From: Stenotrophomonas sp. SY1
GTDB taxonomy: Bacteria > Pseudomonadota > Gammaproteobacteria > Xanthomonadales > Xanthomonadaceae
NCBI RefSeq assembly: GCF_021202945.1
Contig: NZ_JAJOYR010000002.1
Location: forward strand, 981,825-1,045,824
DNA: 64,000 nucleotides
Direction of reading: 5' to 3'
The notes below the pieces were generated by a model. It was not told the DNA's origin. It made no database searches and worked only from the letters and a program-made list of their open reading frames with translations. The position numbers and the translations under genes are program-made. The number at the start of each line of letters is the position of its first letter. Position 1 is the stretch's first letter. This document shows, one piece after another, positions 19,768 through 29,213 of this stretch.

Positions 19768-19792
19768 GCCTCCCGCCCTTAGCGCGGGAGGC
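19768..19792 (+). terminator. Probable terminator after the acidic-tail gene
   Basis: A 9-bp stem GCCTCCCGC/GCGGGAGGC (19768-19776 with 19784-19792), 14 bases after the stop, followed by a moderately T-rich CTGCTGTTGTTG. The weak T-run makes this a moderate call. Confidence 0.55.
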
Positions 19793-20031
19793 CTGCTGTT
19801 GTTGCATGAGCGGTGCACGTCACTAAGCCCGCCATCGTTCCCATGGCGTTGATTGCCGCAGTCTTCGCGATCCGTCGCTTTACCCGCTTCGCGGTTTACG
19901 CCGCTCAAAACTGCCGCGTCGGAAAGACAAGCGGCTCCGCGGCCAAGGCCATTCCTACGGCATTGGTGTCACTGCGTTGTCACCGCTGGCTGCCAGCCTG
20001 CGTGGTTGTTTCCGCAACGGACCACCGCGCC

Positions 20032-21195
20032 ATGTCGCCACGCCCTCTGCTGCTCGCCCTGCTTGTCGCCACCTGCGTGGCTGCCCCCTGCGCCGCCAAC
20101 GCATCCGTTGTGCATCCACCGCTGCAACAACATGGCGGCAGCTGGGATGCCGGACACGTGCAAGGCATCGCCGTGGATATGCGCGGTGGCTACATCTATT
20201 ACTCCTTCACCAATCTGCTGGCGCGTTACGACTTCAGCGGCAAGCTGATCGGCACGCTGGTGGGCTGGACCGGCCATCTCGGCGACCTGGACTTCAATGC
20301 CGCAGACGGCAAGGTGTACGGCTCGCTGGAATACAAGAAGGACCAGGCGTTCTACATCGCGATGATCGATGTCGCGCGCATCGACCGCGTTGGCATCAAT
20401 GCCGCCGACACCGACATCCTGCGCACCGTCTACCTTCCCGAAGTCAATGCCGACTACACCGCCGATGTGAATGGCGACGGCCGCTTCGACGGTGACGACG
20501 GCAAGTATCGCGATGATGTCACCGCGTCGCCGGATCACCGTTACGGCTGCTCCGGAATCGACGGCGTTTCGTTCGGGCCCCGTTTTGGCAGCAACGACGG
20601 ATCGCCCCTGCTCACGGTTGCTTACGGCATCTACGGCAACACGCAGCGCAATGACAACGACCATCAGGTGCTGCTGCAGTACGACGTTTCGCAGTGGGAG
20701 CAACTGGCGCAACCACTGTCCGAGCAGGCACCGCATCACAGCGGCCCTGCCACCGTGGATGGAAAGTACTTCGTGCGCACCGGCAACACCAGTTACGGCG
20801 TGCAGAACCTGGCCTACGACAGCGCCCAGCAACGCTGGTTCATGGGCGTCTACCAGGGAAAGAAGGCCGAGTTCCCCAACTACCGGATGTTCGCTGTTGA
20901 AGCGCAGGCAACACCGGAACGTGGCGACCTGATCGGCGTACCGGGCAAGCGCAGAGGCCGCTGGGAACAAGGCCAGCTGCTGCCATTGGCCGATGCCGGA
21001 TTGAGGCACGAAGCCACCGGCATCCGTGGCTGGAACCAGAAGGCCGATGTCGGCCTGCAACCCATTGGTGATGGGCTGTTCTATCTTGTCGAGAACTCGA
21101 AGGAGGACGGCAAGCAACGCGCAGACCTTCAGTTGATGCGCTGGAGCGGCGATGCGCAGCAGCCTTTCATCAGCGTGGATGCAGACCGGCGGTGA
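20032..21195 (+). CDS. Secreted protein of unknown function with EF-hand-like loop
   Basis: 387 residues from the ATG at 20032, which opens a signal peptide ending near AANAS; the frame extends 73 codons upstream without coding character. The mature part contains repeated Tyr/Gly/Asp-rich strands suggestive of a beta-propeller (for example GYIYYSFTNLLARYDFSGKLIG). Near residue 150 there is a DVNGDGRFDGDDG loop that fits a calcium-binding EF-hand/dockerin-type pattern. No family named with confidence. It precedes a TonB receptor and PhoD, so an extracytoplasmic role in phosphorus acquisition is possible but unproven. Confidence 0.8.
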   Translation: MSPRPLLLALLVATCVAAPCAANASVVHPPLQQHGGSWDAGHVQGIAVDMRGGYIYYSFTNLLARYDFSGKLIGTLVGWTGHLGDLDFNAADGKVYGSLEYKKDQAFYIAMIDVARIDRVGINAADTDILRTVYLPEVNADYTADVNGDGRFDGDDGKYRDDVTASPDHRYGCSGIDGVSFGPRFGSNDGSPLLTVAYGIYGNTQRNDNDHQVLLQYDVSQWEQLAQPLSEQAPHHSGPATVDGKYFVRTGNTSYGVQNLAYDSAQQRWFMGVYQGKKAEFPNYRMFAVEAQATPERGDLIGVPGKRRGRWEQGQLLPLADAGLRHEATGIRGWNQKADVGLQPIGDGLFYLVENSKEDGKQRADLQLMRWSGDAQQPFISVDADRR

Positions 21196-21208
21196 AGCGC
21201 ACGCTGCC

Positions 21209-21329
21209 GTAGGAGCGGCTTCAGCCGCGAGGCTGATGACGTGCCAGAAACCCGGGACATCCAAGCGCTTGCAGTTGCGTGATGTACGCGACGCGAGCGT
21301 ACCCGCTTCGCGGCTTGCGCCGCTCCTAC
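21209..21329. repeat. Inverted GTAG repeat pair
   Basis: Plus unit at about 21209-21229 (GTAGGAGCGGCTTCAGCCGC) and inverted unit at about 21310-21329 ending CTAC with stem GCGGC/GCCGC. The pair lies in the 321-base gap between the secreted protein gene and the TonB receptor gene. The rest of the gap should hold the receptor promoter; I found no convincing regulator box. Confidence 0.8.
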
Positions 21330-21516
21330 AAGTTTCATTCGCACATGCGTCATACGGTTGCGTATGCACGACACGCAAGAAAAGCCTGCTTCACACATCC
21401 GCATGTGCAGGGTGAAAACGTAAAGTTTCTGTAATTGTCCGGACGTATCGTTGCGCCGCTTGCACGGCGGAACCTCAGCTGTGTGCGGTACTCCCACACT
21501 TCTCCGGAACAGATCC

Positions 21517-24500
21517 ATGCTCGAACTCAGAACAACGGCGCTTGTCAGCGCCATCATGGTTGCGCTCAGCGTTTCGCCCGACGTGCGCGCCCAGCAGGCG
21601 GACACCGCCAGCGTGCAGAACATCGGCACCGGCAACCTGCGCGGCCGCGTGCTCAACACCGCCACTGGCGACTACCTGCGCAATGCCGAAGTTCGCATCG
21701 AAGGCAGCCGCAATGTCAGCTACACCCAGGAGGGTGGCCACTTCCAGCTCACCGGCATTGCGGCCGGTGATGTCACGGTGGTGGTGAAGTACACCGGCCT
21801 GCAGGAATCACGCAGCACGGTGCGTATCGACGCCGGCAAGACCGCCACGCTGGACGTGTCGCTGAAGGCACCGTCGTATGCCGCCGGCGGCGGCGAAACC
21901 ACCGACCTGGACATGATCCAGGTCACCGCATCGCGCGATGGCCAGGCCAGCGCCATCATGGAACGCCGCGCGGCGATGAACGCCAAGAACGTGGTGGCCG
22001 CCGACAACTACGGCGCGCTGACCATGGGCGACGTCGGCGAGTTCATGAAGTCGATGCCGGGCCTGTCGCTGGATTACACCGAAGTGGACGCAACCGCCGT
22101 GCGCATCGACGGACTTGACCCCAAGTATTCCACCTTCACCACCGACGGCGCGCGCATGGCCACGGCCACGTCGAACAACAACTCCGGCCGCCAGAACTCG
22201 TTCGAGCAGATGTCCATCACCGGCATCGAGTCGATCGAGTTGAACCACACGCTCACCGCTGCGATGGATGCCGACTCACCCGGTGGCAACATCAACCTGC
22301 GCAGCAAATACGCCTTCCAGCGCAGCAAGCGCGACCTGGTGTTCCAGCTTGGCGCGGTGGGCACGTCGGATTCGACGTGGTCGCGCAAGTATTTCCCGGA
22401 TGACAAGAAGCACGCGACGATCTACCCGTCCGGCCAGTTCGGCTTCGGCGATGTGTTCATGGACGGACGCTTCGGCGTGGAGTTCAACGCCAGCTACAAC
22501 GCCAACTACGTGCAGCAGGACCGCATCCAGACCGACTACGCCTACAAGCCCGACGGCAGCGCGATGCCCTACCGCGTGATGTGGCGCCCGGGACCGAAGA
22601 TGACCAGCCGCACCGCGGCCAACCTGAGCCTGGACTACCAGATCACAGACAACCTGGTCGCCTCGCTGCGCAGCACCTACTCCATGTACGACGTGGAGTA
22701 TTTCAACCAGTACACGTATCTGATCTTCGGTACCCCGACCAAATCGGAAGCCGCGCCTGGCTCCACGCCCGACCACATCGTGGTCAAGCCCAACGGCACC
22801 AACACCCGCCTGCACACCCAGTACTCGCACCGTTATGCGGGCACGCCGGCCTACCTCATCGCGCCCAAGCTCGAATACAAGGGTGAAAGCTGGGAGGCCG
22901 TGCTGCGCGGCAGCTACTCCGCAGCCGAATTCAACTTCCGCGACAAGAGCAAGGGCTTCTTCCAGCGCTCCGACAGCTGGCTGACCGGCATCGGCTTCAA
23001 CCTGGACCGCCCATCGGAAAGCTCGCATGCCTGGGATCTGGAACAGACCGCCGGCCGCCCATGGGATGACCCGTCCAACTTCAACCGTGATGCGGCCATC
23101 GGCTACAACGTGCGCACCGCCGAGTCCGACGCGCTCAACGATCAGTACGGCGTCAACCTGGACCTGAAGAAGCACCTGATCTGGAACGACAACCCGATCA
23201 CGCTGATGGGCGGTGCCGGCACCCGTCGCAATGACTGGCGCACCAACGAAGGCTCGTGGCAGCAGTACAAGTACGTTGGCCCGAACGGCAGCCAGACAGA
23301 TCCATCGGCCTCGGTGCCGTGGACCGGCGATTACGACTTCGAGATCATCGGCACCGGTGCCGGCAACATGAACGACCAAGGCTGGCGTGCCGACAACAAC
23401 TACGCCATGTACGACATCTACAAGGAGCACCCCGAGTACTTCGTGCCGGATGTGGTCGGCAACCTCAAGCGCCAACTGGACAACAACAAGCGCATCCAGG
23501 AAGAAGTGGACGCGGCCTACATCGAGGCCGAAACCCGCATCGGTGACGCACGCTTCGACCTGGGCCTGCGCTACGAGAAGACCCGCACCGCCGCGCGCGT
23601 GGCCGACGTGCGCCCGGCCAGCGAGGTCAAGGAGGCCGGGTTGGACCCGAACACCGTCGAAGGCCTGATGTACCAGTACAACAACGGCCGCTACACCACC
23701 CGCAAGGGCGAGTACGACGACTTCTTCCTCAGCGGTGGCATGAAGTACGACTTCACCGACAAGCTGGTCGGGCAGCTGTCCTTCAGCGAATCGATCCTGC
23801 GCCCGGACTACGGCAATCTCGGCGGCGTGGTGTCGGTGAACGAGGACACGATGATCGTCACCGTGCCCAACGCCCAGCTCAAGCCGGAGCGTTCCACCAA
23901 GTACTACGCCAGCCTGCAGTACTACCTGGAACCGTCAGGCATGCTCGGCCTGTCGTACTACAAGCTGGACATGACCGACATGCAGGTCACCGGCGTCAGC
24001 GTTGACCCGGAAGAAGTCGGCTTCAATCCCGGCGACTACGAGGGCTACACCTTCCGCAGTGCGCAGAACCTGCCGGGCACCAGCACCAATGAAGGCGTGG
24101 TGCTGGAGTACAACCAGCAGCTGACCTTCCTGCCGGGCGCATTCAAGGGCCTGAGCCTGTACGGCTCACTGACCCATGTGAACCCGGATGGTCCGCGCCA
24201 GAACATTCCCAAGGAAGCGGCCAACTGGGGCATCCGCTACAACTACGGGTGCTTTGATTTCCAGATCAACGGCAACTACCAGTCCAGCCATCGCATCAGC
24301 GCGCTGAGCAACACCGAGACCACGGCCAACAACGGCATCCTGTACCGCGACTCGCGTGAGCTGTGGAACATCAGCGCCAGCTACAAGCTCACCGACAACA
24401 TCGACGTGATGCTGGCCGGCCGCAACATCTTCAACGCGCCGGAAGTCATCTACTCCAACATCCCCAGCCGCGTGCAGATGTACACGGTCTACGGCTCGAT

Positions 24501-24531
24501 GTGGAACTTCGGCATCCGCGGCCGTTTCTGA
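21517..24531 (+). CDS. TonB-dependent receptor with carboxypeptidase-like N-domain
   Basis: 1004 residues from the ATG at 21517, with a signal peptide ending near VRAQQ. After it comes a carboxypeptidase-regulatory-like beta-sandwich (about residues 40-115, NLRGRVLNTATGDYLRNAEVRIEGS), then the plug (about 140-260) and a 22-strand-type barrel ending with the aromatic C-terminus GIRGRF. This is the large TonB-dependent transducer/receptor type abundant in xanthomonads. The downstream phoD gene suggests an organic phosphorus substrate, an inference from context only. No TonB-box sequence was identified with certainty. Confidence 0.92.
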   Translation: MLELRTTALVSAIMVALSVSPDVRAQQADTASVQNIGTGNLRGRVLNTATGDYLRNAEVRIEGSRNVSYTQEGGHFQLTGIAAGDVTVVVKYTGLQESRSTVRIDAGKTATLDVSLKAPSYAAGGGETTDLDMIQVTASRDGQASAIMERRAAMNAKNVVAADNYGALTMGDVGEFMKSMPGLSLDYTEVDATAVRIDGLDPKYSTFTTDGARMATATSNNNSGRQNSFEQMSITGIESIELNHTLTAAMDADSPGGNINLRSKYAFQRSKRDLVFQLGAVGTSDSTWSRKYFPDDKKHATIYPSGQFGFGDVFMDGRFGVEFNASYNANYVQQDRIQTDYAYKPDGSAMPYRVMWRPGPKMTSRTAANLSLDYQITDNLVASLRSTYSMYDVEYFNQYTYLIFGTPTKSEAAPGSTPDHIVVKPNGTNTRLHTQYSHRYAGTPAYLIAPKLEYKGESWEAVLRGSYSAAEFNFRDKSKGFFQRSDSWLTGIGFNLDRPSESSHAWDLEQTAGRPWDDPSNFNRDAAIGYNVRTAESDALNDQYGVNLDLKKHLIWNDNPITLMGGAGTRRNDWRTNEGSWQQYKYVGPNGSQTDPSASVPWTGDYDFEIIGTGAGNMNDQGWRADNNYAMYDIYKEHPEYFVPDVVGNLKRQLDNNKRIQEEVDAAYIEAETRIGDARFDLGLRYEKTRTAARVADVRPASEVKEAGLDPNTVEGLMYQYNNGRYTTRKGEYDDFFLSGGMKYDFTDKLVGQLSFSESILRPDYGNLGGVVSVNEDTMIVTVPNAQLKPERSTKYYASLQYYLEPSGMLGLSYYKLDMTDMQVTGVSVDPEEVGFNPGDYEGYTFRSAQNLPGTSTNEGVVLEYNQQLTFLPGAFKGLSLYGSLTHVNPDGPRQNIPKEAANWGIRYNYGCFDFQINGNYQSSHRISALSNTETTANNGILYRDSRELWNISASYKLTDNIDVMLAGRNIFNAPEVIYSNIPSRVQMYTVYGSMWNFGIRGRF

Positions 24532-24552
24532 GCCCGAAACCCGCAGCAGCCC

Positions 24553-24597
24553 ATAGCCCCTCTCCCGCAAGCGGAAGAGGGGTTGGGGTGAGGGCAA
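24553..24597. repeat. C-rich hairpin repeat unit
   Basis: AGCCCCTCTCCCGC..GCGGAAGAGGGGTTGGGGTGAGGG, foldable and of the same type as units near 7.1, 26.4 and 53.2 kb. It fills most of the 125-base gap between the TonB receptor and phoD, so it could modulate read-through from receptor to phosphatase. Confidence 0.75.
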
Positions 24598-24656
24598 GCT
24601 TCAAGCTAGGCGCTCGCCTCCCATCTCCTCACAACGCCTCGCCAGGAAACTCCACC

Positions 24657-26291
24657 ATGACCCTCAACATAGACCGCCGTCGCCTGATCATCGGCGCCGG
24701 CCTTGGCCTGGGCGCACTGCTGCTGCCGGCGGGCAGCCTGCTGGCCTCCGAGGTTCTTGCCGCCAAAGGCTTCACCCACAACGTCGCCAGCGGCGAACCC
24801 GGTCCGGATTCGATGCTGTTGTGGACACGCTACGTGCCGCCCGGCGATGTTGAAGAAGTCACCCTGCATGCCGAGATCGCACTGGACGACACGTTCAGCC
24901 GCGTGGTTGGTGGTGCCAGCGTGCGCACCGGCCGCTACCGCGACTGGACGGCCAAGCTCACCCTCGACGGACTGCAACCGGGCACCACCTACTGGTACCG
25001 CTTCATCGCGCCCGACGGCAGCATCTCGCCGGTGGGCCGCACACGCACCTTGCCGGTAGGCGAAGTAGCCGGCTTCAAGCTCGGCCTGTTCTCCTGCTCC
25101 AATCTTCCCATCGGCTGGTTCAATGCCTACGCACACGCTGCCGAGCGCGAGGACATGGATCTGTGGCTGCATGTGGGCGACTACATCTACGAGTATGGGA
25201 TTGCCTCGTACAAGCCGCATGACCGCATCACCGAACGCAAGGTCTTGCCGGCCCACGATCATGAAATGGTGTCCCTGCTCGACTACCGCATGCGCCTGGC
25301 CTGCTACCGCGCCGACCCGGACCTGCAGAAGCTGCACCAGATGGCACCCATGGTCGCGTTGTGGGACGACCACGAAATCACCAACGACAGCTGGGAAGGC
25401 GGCGCGCAGAACCACCAGCCGGACACCGAAGGCGACTGGAACGTCCGCAAGGCCGCCGCCGTGCAGGCCTACCGCGAATGGATGCCGGTCTCGGACGAAC
25501 CCTGGAAGGCCTACCCGATCGGCACCCTGGCCACGTTGTACCGCACCGAATCGCGGTTGATCGGCCGTACCCGACCGGCCGATATCAACAGCGCCTTTGC
25601 TGCCGGCACAGATTCCGCGCTGGAGGCGTTCCGCGATGGTCCGTGGATGGACCCTTCAGCGACGATGCTCGGCCTGGAACAGGAAAGCTGGCTGCACCGC
25701 GCTTTGAAAGCCAATGCGCGCAGCAGCCGGTGGCAGATGGTTGGCATGGGCACCATCCTCGGCCGCACCGTGATGCCAGAGGAAACGGCCGGCTGGCTGC
25801 GCCCGGATGCCAGCGAGCGCACGCAGCAGGCATTCAGGAACAATATCCGCGCCGCACGACTCGGTGTGCCGATGTGGATGGACCGCTGGGACGGCTATCC
25901 TGCAGCGCGCTCGCGTCTGTTGCGCGCTGCCCAGCATGCGGACGCCAACCTGGTAATGCTGTCCGGCGACAGCCACAACGCCTGGGCGTACTCGCTGGTG
26001 GAAGGTGGCCAACCCGCTGGTGTCGAATTCGCGGTGCAGGCCGTTACGTCCGGTGGCATCGAGGGCAGCCTGGCAACCGACCCGCGCAACGTGGCCCGCG
26101 CTTTCATCGCCAGCAATCCGGAACTGAGCTGGTGTGATACCTCGCAACGCGGCTACGCGATGATTGAAATCACTCCGCAGCGCATCACCGGTGAGTGGGT
26201 TTTCATGCAGGGCATCAAGACGCGCGGCACGGCGGTGGCAGGAACGCACCGGATGAGTGTTGACCACGGGCGGAAGGTGTTTGCTGGATAG
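24657..26291 (+). CDS. phoD: Alkaline phosphatase D (PhoD), Tat-exported
   Basis: 544 residues from the ATG at 24657. The N-terminus has a Tat signal (DRRRLIIGAG followed by a hydrophobic stretch), as expected for PhoD, a Ca/Fe-dependent phosphodiesterase/phosphomonoesterase folded before export. The N-terminal fibronectin-like PhoD_N domain (FTHNVASGEPGPDSMLLWTRY) is followed by the catalytic part with FSCSN, LHVGDYIYEYG, WDDHEITND, LSGDSHNAW and PEL. These carry the metal ligands. It follows the TonB receptor on the same strand and probably works with it in phosphate-ester use. Confidence 0.94.
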   Translation: MTLNIDRRRLIIGAGLGLGALLLPAGSLLASEVLAAKGFTHNVASGEPGPDSMLLWTRYVPPGDVEEVTLHAEIALDDTFSRVVGGASVRTGRYRDWTAKLTLDGLQPGTTYWYRFIAPDGSISPVGRTRTLPVGEVAGFKLGLFSCSNLPIGWFNAYAHAAEREDMDLWLHVGDYIYEYGIASYKPHDRITERKVLPAHDHEMVSLLDYRMRLACYRADPDLQKLHQMAPMVALWDDHEITNDSWEGGAQNHQPDTEGDWNVRKAAAVQAYREWMPVSDEPWKAYPIGTLATLYRTESRLIGRTRPADINSAFAAGTDSALEAFRDGPWMDPSATMLGLEQESWLHRALKANARSSRWQMVGMGTILGRTVMPEETAGWLRPDASERTQQAFRNNIRAARLGVPMWMDRWDGYPAARSRLLRAAQHADANLVMLSGDSHNAWAYSLVEGGQPAGVEFAVQAVTSGGIEGSLATDPRNVARAFIASNPELSWCDTSQRGYAMIEITPQRITGEWVFMQGIKTRGTAVAGTHRMSVDHGRKVFAG

Positions 26292-26376
26292 CGTTGAAAT
26301 GAGGGCGATGCTGGAGTGGGGTCGCTTCAAGATCCAAAAGACATCCGAAGTCTTTCGATCAGAAGCAACGCACGCT

Positions 26377-26565
26377 TCGCCCCGGCCCTCATCCGCCCTT
26401 CGGGCACCTTCTTCCGCCAGCGGGAGAAGGGCTAGCGGAAGCTCTGCTCTAAAGCCCCTCTCCCGTTCACGGGGCGATGCCGGCCTGCCTGCGAACCCTT
26501 GATTCGCAACCGTTGGGCGCCCTTGCGCTAGCGCAGGGCGGGGCTGGGGTGAGAGCAATGTCGAA
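26377..26565. repeat. Cluster of C-rich repeat units
   Basis: Contains CGGCCCTCATCCGCCCTTCGGGCACCTTCTTCCGCCAGCGGGAGAAGG-type and CCCCTCTCCC..CGGGGC-type units plus a GCTGGGGTGAGAG unit, in the 358-base gap after phoD. No gene was seen in this gap. These units resemble those at 7.1 and 53.3 kb. Confidence 0.65.
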
Positions 26566-26649
26566 GCAGCCTCACCTCAAACCTCACATCGCACCCGAAG
26601 CCGTACAACCAAAAGCGCTGCGAAATAGACGCCAATCCTCACCCCCGTA

Positions 26650-26838
26650 TCAATGATGCCGCCCATGCGCGCGCCCCGAACCTGACTTCTTGCCGCCGCC
26701 GTCCTGTTTGTTCACCGTCGCCCAGGCTATGCGTGCCGCATCCTTCTTCGATCGACCTTCTTCGCGCTCGCTGTGCTCTATATGTGCGGCCTGACGCTTC
26801 TGCTTGTCGGTATACGCACTCTTGTCACCACGTGTCAT
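26650..26838 (-). CDS. Small hydrophilic protein resembling plasmid-stabilisation proteins
   Basis: 62 residues. The ATG at 26836-26838 follows AGGAG at 7 bases, which decides the start. The protein is highly charged: TRGDKSAYTDKQKRQAAHIE, then a KKDAARIAWATVNK helix and a KKSGSGRAHG tail. This pattern is shared by short proteins often annotated as plasmid stabilization or stress-related in Pseudomonas and Xanthomonas. Function unproven. It lies with other small stress-type genes. Confidence 0.72.
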   Translation of the reverse strand: MTRGDKSAYTDKQKRQAAHIEHSEREEGRSKKDAARIAWATVNKQDGGGKKSGSGRAHGRHH

Positions 26839-27102
26839 CGCCTTGCTCCTTCCTGACATGAGCGCCACCGTAGCCACGCGCGCGTAATCGGCTTGTGGAT
26901 GAATCATCGGAAGGGCTCTGAAAATAGTGCACACGTCCCACATTCATTCGCCGCTTCATCGTGGGTTGCGGAACTTGAATTGCGGTTGCTTCCCTATCGC
27001 TAACATCGCAGGCGCATTGCTTTAACCCGCTGCCGACTAAGGTGCAGGCGCAGGTTCGTTGCATGGAACCTGCACAACCATCATTCGGATGGAGGATTGC
27101 TG

Positions 27103-27480
27103 ATGAGATACCTACACGTTCGGAACTTGATCTTCGCGGCACTCATGCTGCCGGCATGTGCCCCCGTCGCGGTTGCCAGCATGGGCAATCCACCGGCACA
27201 GGATGCGCAATCGGCCAAGGCCGGGCACGACGATCAGTCCGCACAGCCTGGCAGCGATGCCTGGATCACCACCAAGGTCAAGGCCGACCTGCTCGCCACC
27301 AAGGATGTTCCCGGCATGGACCTGCGGGTTGATACGCGCAACGGTGTGGTAACACTCGCCGGCCGTGTCGATACGCAGGCAGAAGCGGATCGCGCGATCG
27401 CCGTGGCCCGGAACATCAAGGGTGTCACCCGCGTGGACAGCAGCGGCCTCGTGGTTGGCCGCTCCGGTAGCGGCTACTGA
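27103..27480 (+). CDS. BON-domain periplasmic protein
   Basis: 125 residues from the ATG at 27103, preceded by GGAGG. A signal-type N-terminus with LPACAP could be a lipobox. A single BON domain covers about residues 50-118 (DAWITTKVKADLLA, MDLRVDTRNGVVTLAGRVD, ADRAIAVARNIKGVTRVDS), which is the OsmY-type fold that binds phospholipid surfaces. It is likely a hyperosmotic or envelope stress protein. Confidence 0.88.
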   Translation: MRYLHVRNLIFAALMLPACAPVAVASMGNPPAQDAQSAKAGHDDQSAQPGSDAWITTKVKADLLATKDVPGMDLRVDTRNGVVTLAGRVDTQAEADRAIAVARNIKGVTRVDSSGLVVGRSGSGY

Positions 27481-27502
27481 GCCGCGAAGACTCCTGCATC
27501 AC

Positions 27503-27531
27503 AGGCCCTTGGCGTCCGCCGCCAAGGGCCT
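27503..27531 (+). terminator. Intrinsic terminator after the BON gene
   Basis: Twelve-base-pair perfect stem AGGCCCTTGGCG/CGCCAAGGGCCT with a five-base loop, 22 bases past the stop, followed by GCTTCTCCTCTT. The tail is pyrimidine-rich but not a pure T-run. Confidence 0.7.
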
Positions 27532-27562
27532 GCTTCTCCTCTTGCCCGCACAGGTACCGCCA

Positions 27563-27781
27563 ATGGAAACAGTTCACTTTTTTCTTGAAGGCCCCGGCCG
27601 CGAAACCATAGCCGTCACCCCCGTGGATGAAGGCGAATGGCATGAATCACAGCGCACCAACGATGTACGCCGCGCGATGATCGATGAAGAGGGAAACATC
27701 GCCGAGCAAACCGACAAGAACGGCTACCGCTATCAGTTCCGCGGTCGCTACGGGGTGTGGTCGCTGGTCGTTTCAGACTGA
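27563..27781 (+). CDS. Small conserved protein of unknown function
   Basis: 72 residues from the ATG at 27563, located just after the BON terminator. It is rich in charged residues with probable beta strands: METVHFFLEGPGRETIAVTP, then EQTDKNGYRYQFRGRYGVW. No membrane segment or signal peptide. I recognise no family. The strongly protein-like composition and fit between hairpin and next gene support it. Confidence 0.55.
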   Translation: METVHFFLEGPGRETIAVTPVDEGEWHESQRTNDVRRAMIDEEGNIAEQTDKNGYRYQFRGRYGVWSLVVSD

Positions 27782-27886
27782 TCATTCAGATTGATCAAAC
27801 ACGCGATTGACGAACGGCTACGCAGTCCCGGCCGACGCTCGTCAGCTCGTGCAGTCTGACAAGCCGTCTCCACTGCCAACCCTGAG

Positions 27887-27913
27887 GCAAGGCTCCCTAC
27901 CCGGGAGCCTTGC
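27887..27913 (-). terminator. Hairpin at the end of a small minus-strand gene
   Basis: An 11-bp perfect stem GCAAGGCTCCC/GGGAGCCTTGC with a five-base loop, 21 bases beyond the stop of the 60-residue gene. No T-run follows on either strand, so this may be a transcript-stabilising hairpin and not a true terminator. Confidence 0.45.
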
Positions 27914-27934
27914 CGTGACCGCGTTCATGTCAAC

Positions 27935-28117
27935 TCAATGCTTCGGGTCCATGCGGTCCTTCTGCGGTGCGTCGCGGTCCTGCATGTCCTTCTGATGACT
28001 GGGCTCACCACGCGACGCCTGTCGCGACGGATTGCCTTTGCGCGCGTCGTCCACGCCTGGACGTCCCTGACGCGTCTGGTCCTGCTTGTTCTGGTTCGGG
28101 TGGTTCTGGGTGCCCAT
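27935..28117 (-). CDS. Very small hydrophilic protein, probably disordered
   Basis: 60 residues from the ATG at 28115-28117, with GGAGG upstream at good spacing. The sequence is almost entirely Gln, Asn, Asp, Arg, Lys, Pro and Gly (GTQNHPNQNKQDQTRQGRPG), with no hydrophobic core, so it is expected to be intrinsically disordered. Similar short proteins appear among stress-induced genes, but I cannot name a family. Confidence 0.6.
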   Translation of the reverse strand: MGTQNHPNQNKQDQTRQGRPGVDDARKGNPSRQASRGEPSHQKDMQDRDAPQKDRMDPKH

Positions 28118-28385
28118 GGGCGACCTCCAACTCACGGCAACGTGCCGCAACGCCAGATTGCGCGTGCCGGAGTTATCAGGCCGTTGCCGGGTGTATGCAG
28201 TTCGCCACAAAGCTGACCTCGGCCACCGATCCCGGACTCACCAAAGCCCGAGCACAGCCGAATTCCGTGACCTTTCCGGGCCCGAGCACAATGCGGATTT
28301 CCGCGCCTTTGTGGCATGACATGCAAATAATCGAATGACGCATGCAATGCCCGGTCCATATGCAATGACCCAGCGGGAAGCGGCC

Positions 28386-29213
28386 TCAGCGTGACCTCAT
28401 GCTATTGCTCATCGACGCATCGCACTGTCTTGAGACTGCGTAACTGACCCTTTCGCGGATCCTGCGAGCCATGGCCTCCAGTCCATCCAGGCGCGCATGC
28501 AGATAGCTGTCCGACGGCAGTAACGCACGTAGCTGGTCGCTGGCCGTCACCGACCAGTTCTCTTTTGCGGCCTGCGCTTCCACTTCGGGCACCCCTGTTA
28601 CCCACGGCAGCATCATGGCCTTCTGCGAACGCGAGTGCAGTGTCTGCACGGAGCCGTCTGGCCACAACAGCTGTACCACGGCGAACGGATAGTCGTCAGT
28701 CCAGCTCACCCCTCCGTTCTCGCCATACAGATCATCGACCAAGGCCACCGTTCCCCGGTTCTTCACGTACTGCCCACCCAGCACGCGCTGCGTCTCCACG
28801 CTGCAAGGCGACGGCGGCCGGGTAGGCCAAAATTCCTTCGGCATCAGCTGCCTGCGCGAGTATCGCGACGCCACTGCCCGTACTCCCCTGTCACGCGGCC
28901 ATGGCGGAGCGATCAGCGCATCGACCAATGCGCGTGCCGTCCCGGCATCGACATGCAGTCGCAGATCCTTCGCGACATGGGTCCTGCTCTCGTAACGTGC
29001 ATGCATTTCGTAGCCGCTGCCATCCGCATGCCGTTGCAGTACGAAGCGCTCGTTGATCGAGTCCCAGCCCATGTGTTGGTAGTTGATGAGAATGCGTTGC
29101 GGAACTACAGCGCTATCCTGTGCCGCAGCCACAAGCGGCAGCGACAACAGCACCCCAAGGCAACCGCCCCATATACGCCTGGCGGCCTGTCGCATTGCGC
29201 GGACAGCGCTCAT
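28386..29213 (-). CDS. Periplasmic protein of unknown function, coupled to an S9 peptidase
   Basis: 275 residues. The ATG at 29211-29213 overlaps the stop of the upstream peptidase as ATGA, so translation is coupled. A signal peptide with GVLLSLPLVAAAQD is visible. The mature part has no domain I recognise; it includes a central pair of cysteine-containing and Trp-rich segments. The coupling suggests that it acts with the peptidase or shares its substrate compartment. Confidence 0.78.
   Translation of the reverse strand: MSAVRAMRQAARRIWGGCLGVLLSLPLVAAAQDSAVVPQRILINYQHMGWDSINERFVLQRHADGSGYEMHARYESRTHVAKDLRLHVDAGTARALVDALIAPPWPRDRGVRAVASRYSRRQLMPKEFWPTRPPSPCSVETQRVLGGQYVKNRGTVALVDDLYGENGGVSWTDDYPFAVVQLLWPDGSVQTLHSRSQKAMMLPWVTGVPEVEAQAAKENWSVTASDQLRALLPSDSYLHARLDGLEAMARRIRERVSYAVSRQCDASMSNSMRSR

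Noticed and set aside
21420..21445. Possible Pho box (CTGTAATTGTCC) before the TonB receptor
   Set aside because: Only one half resembles the consensus and the 11-base periodic second half is not convincing.
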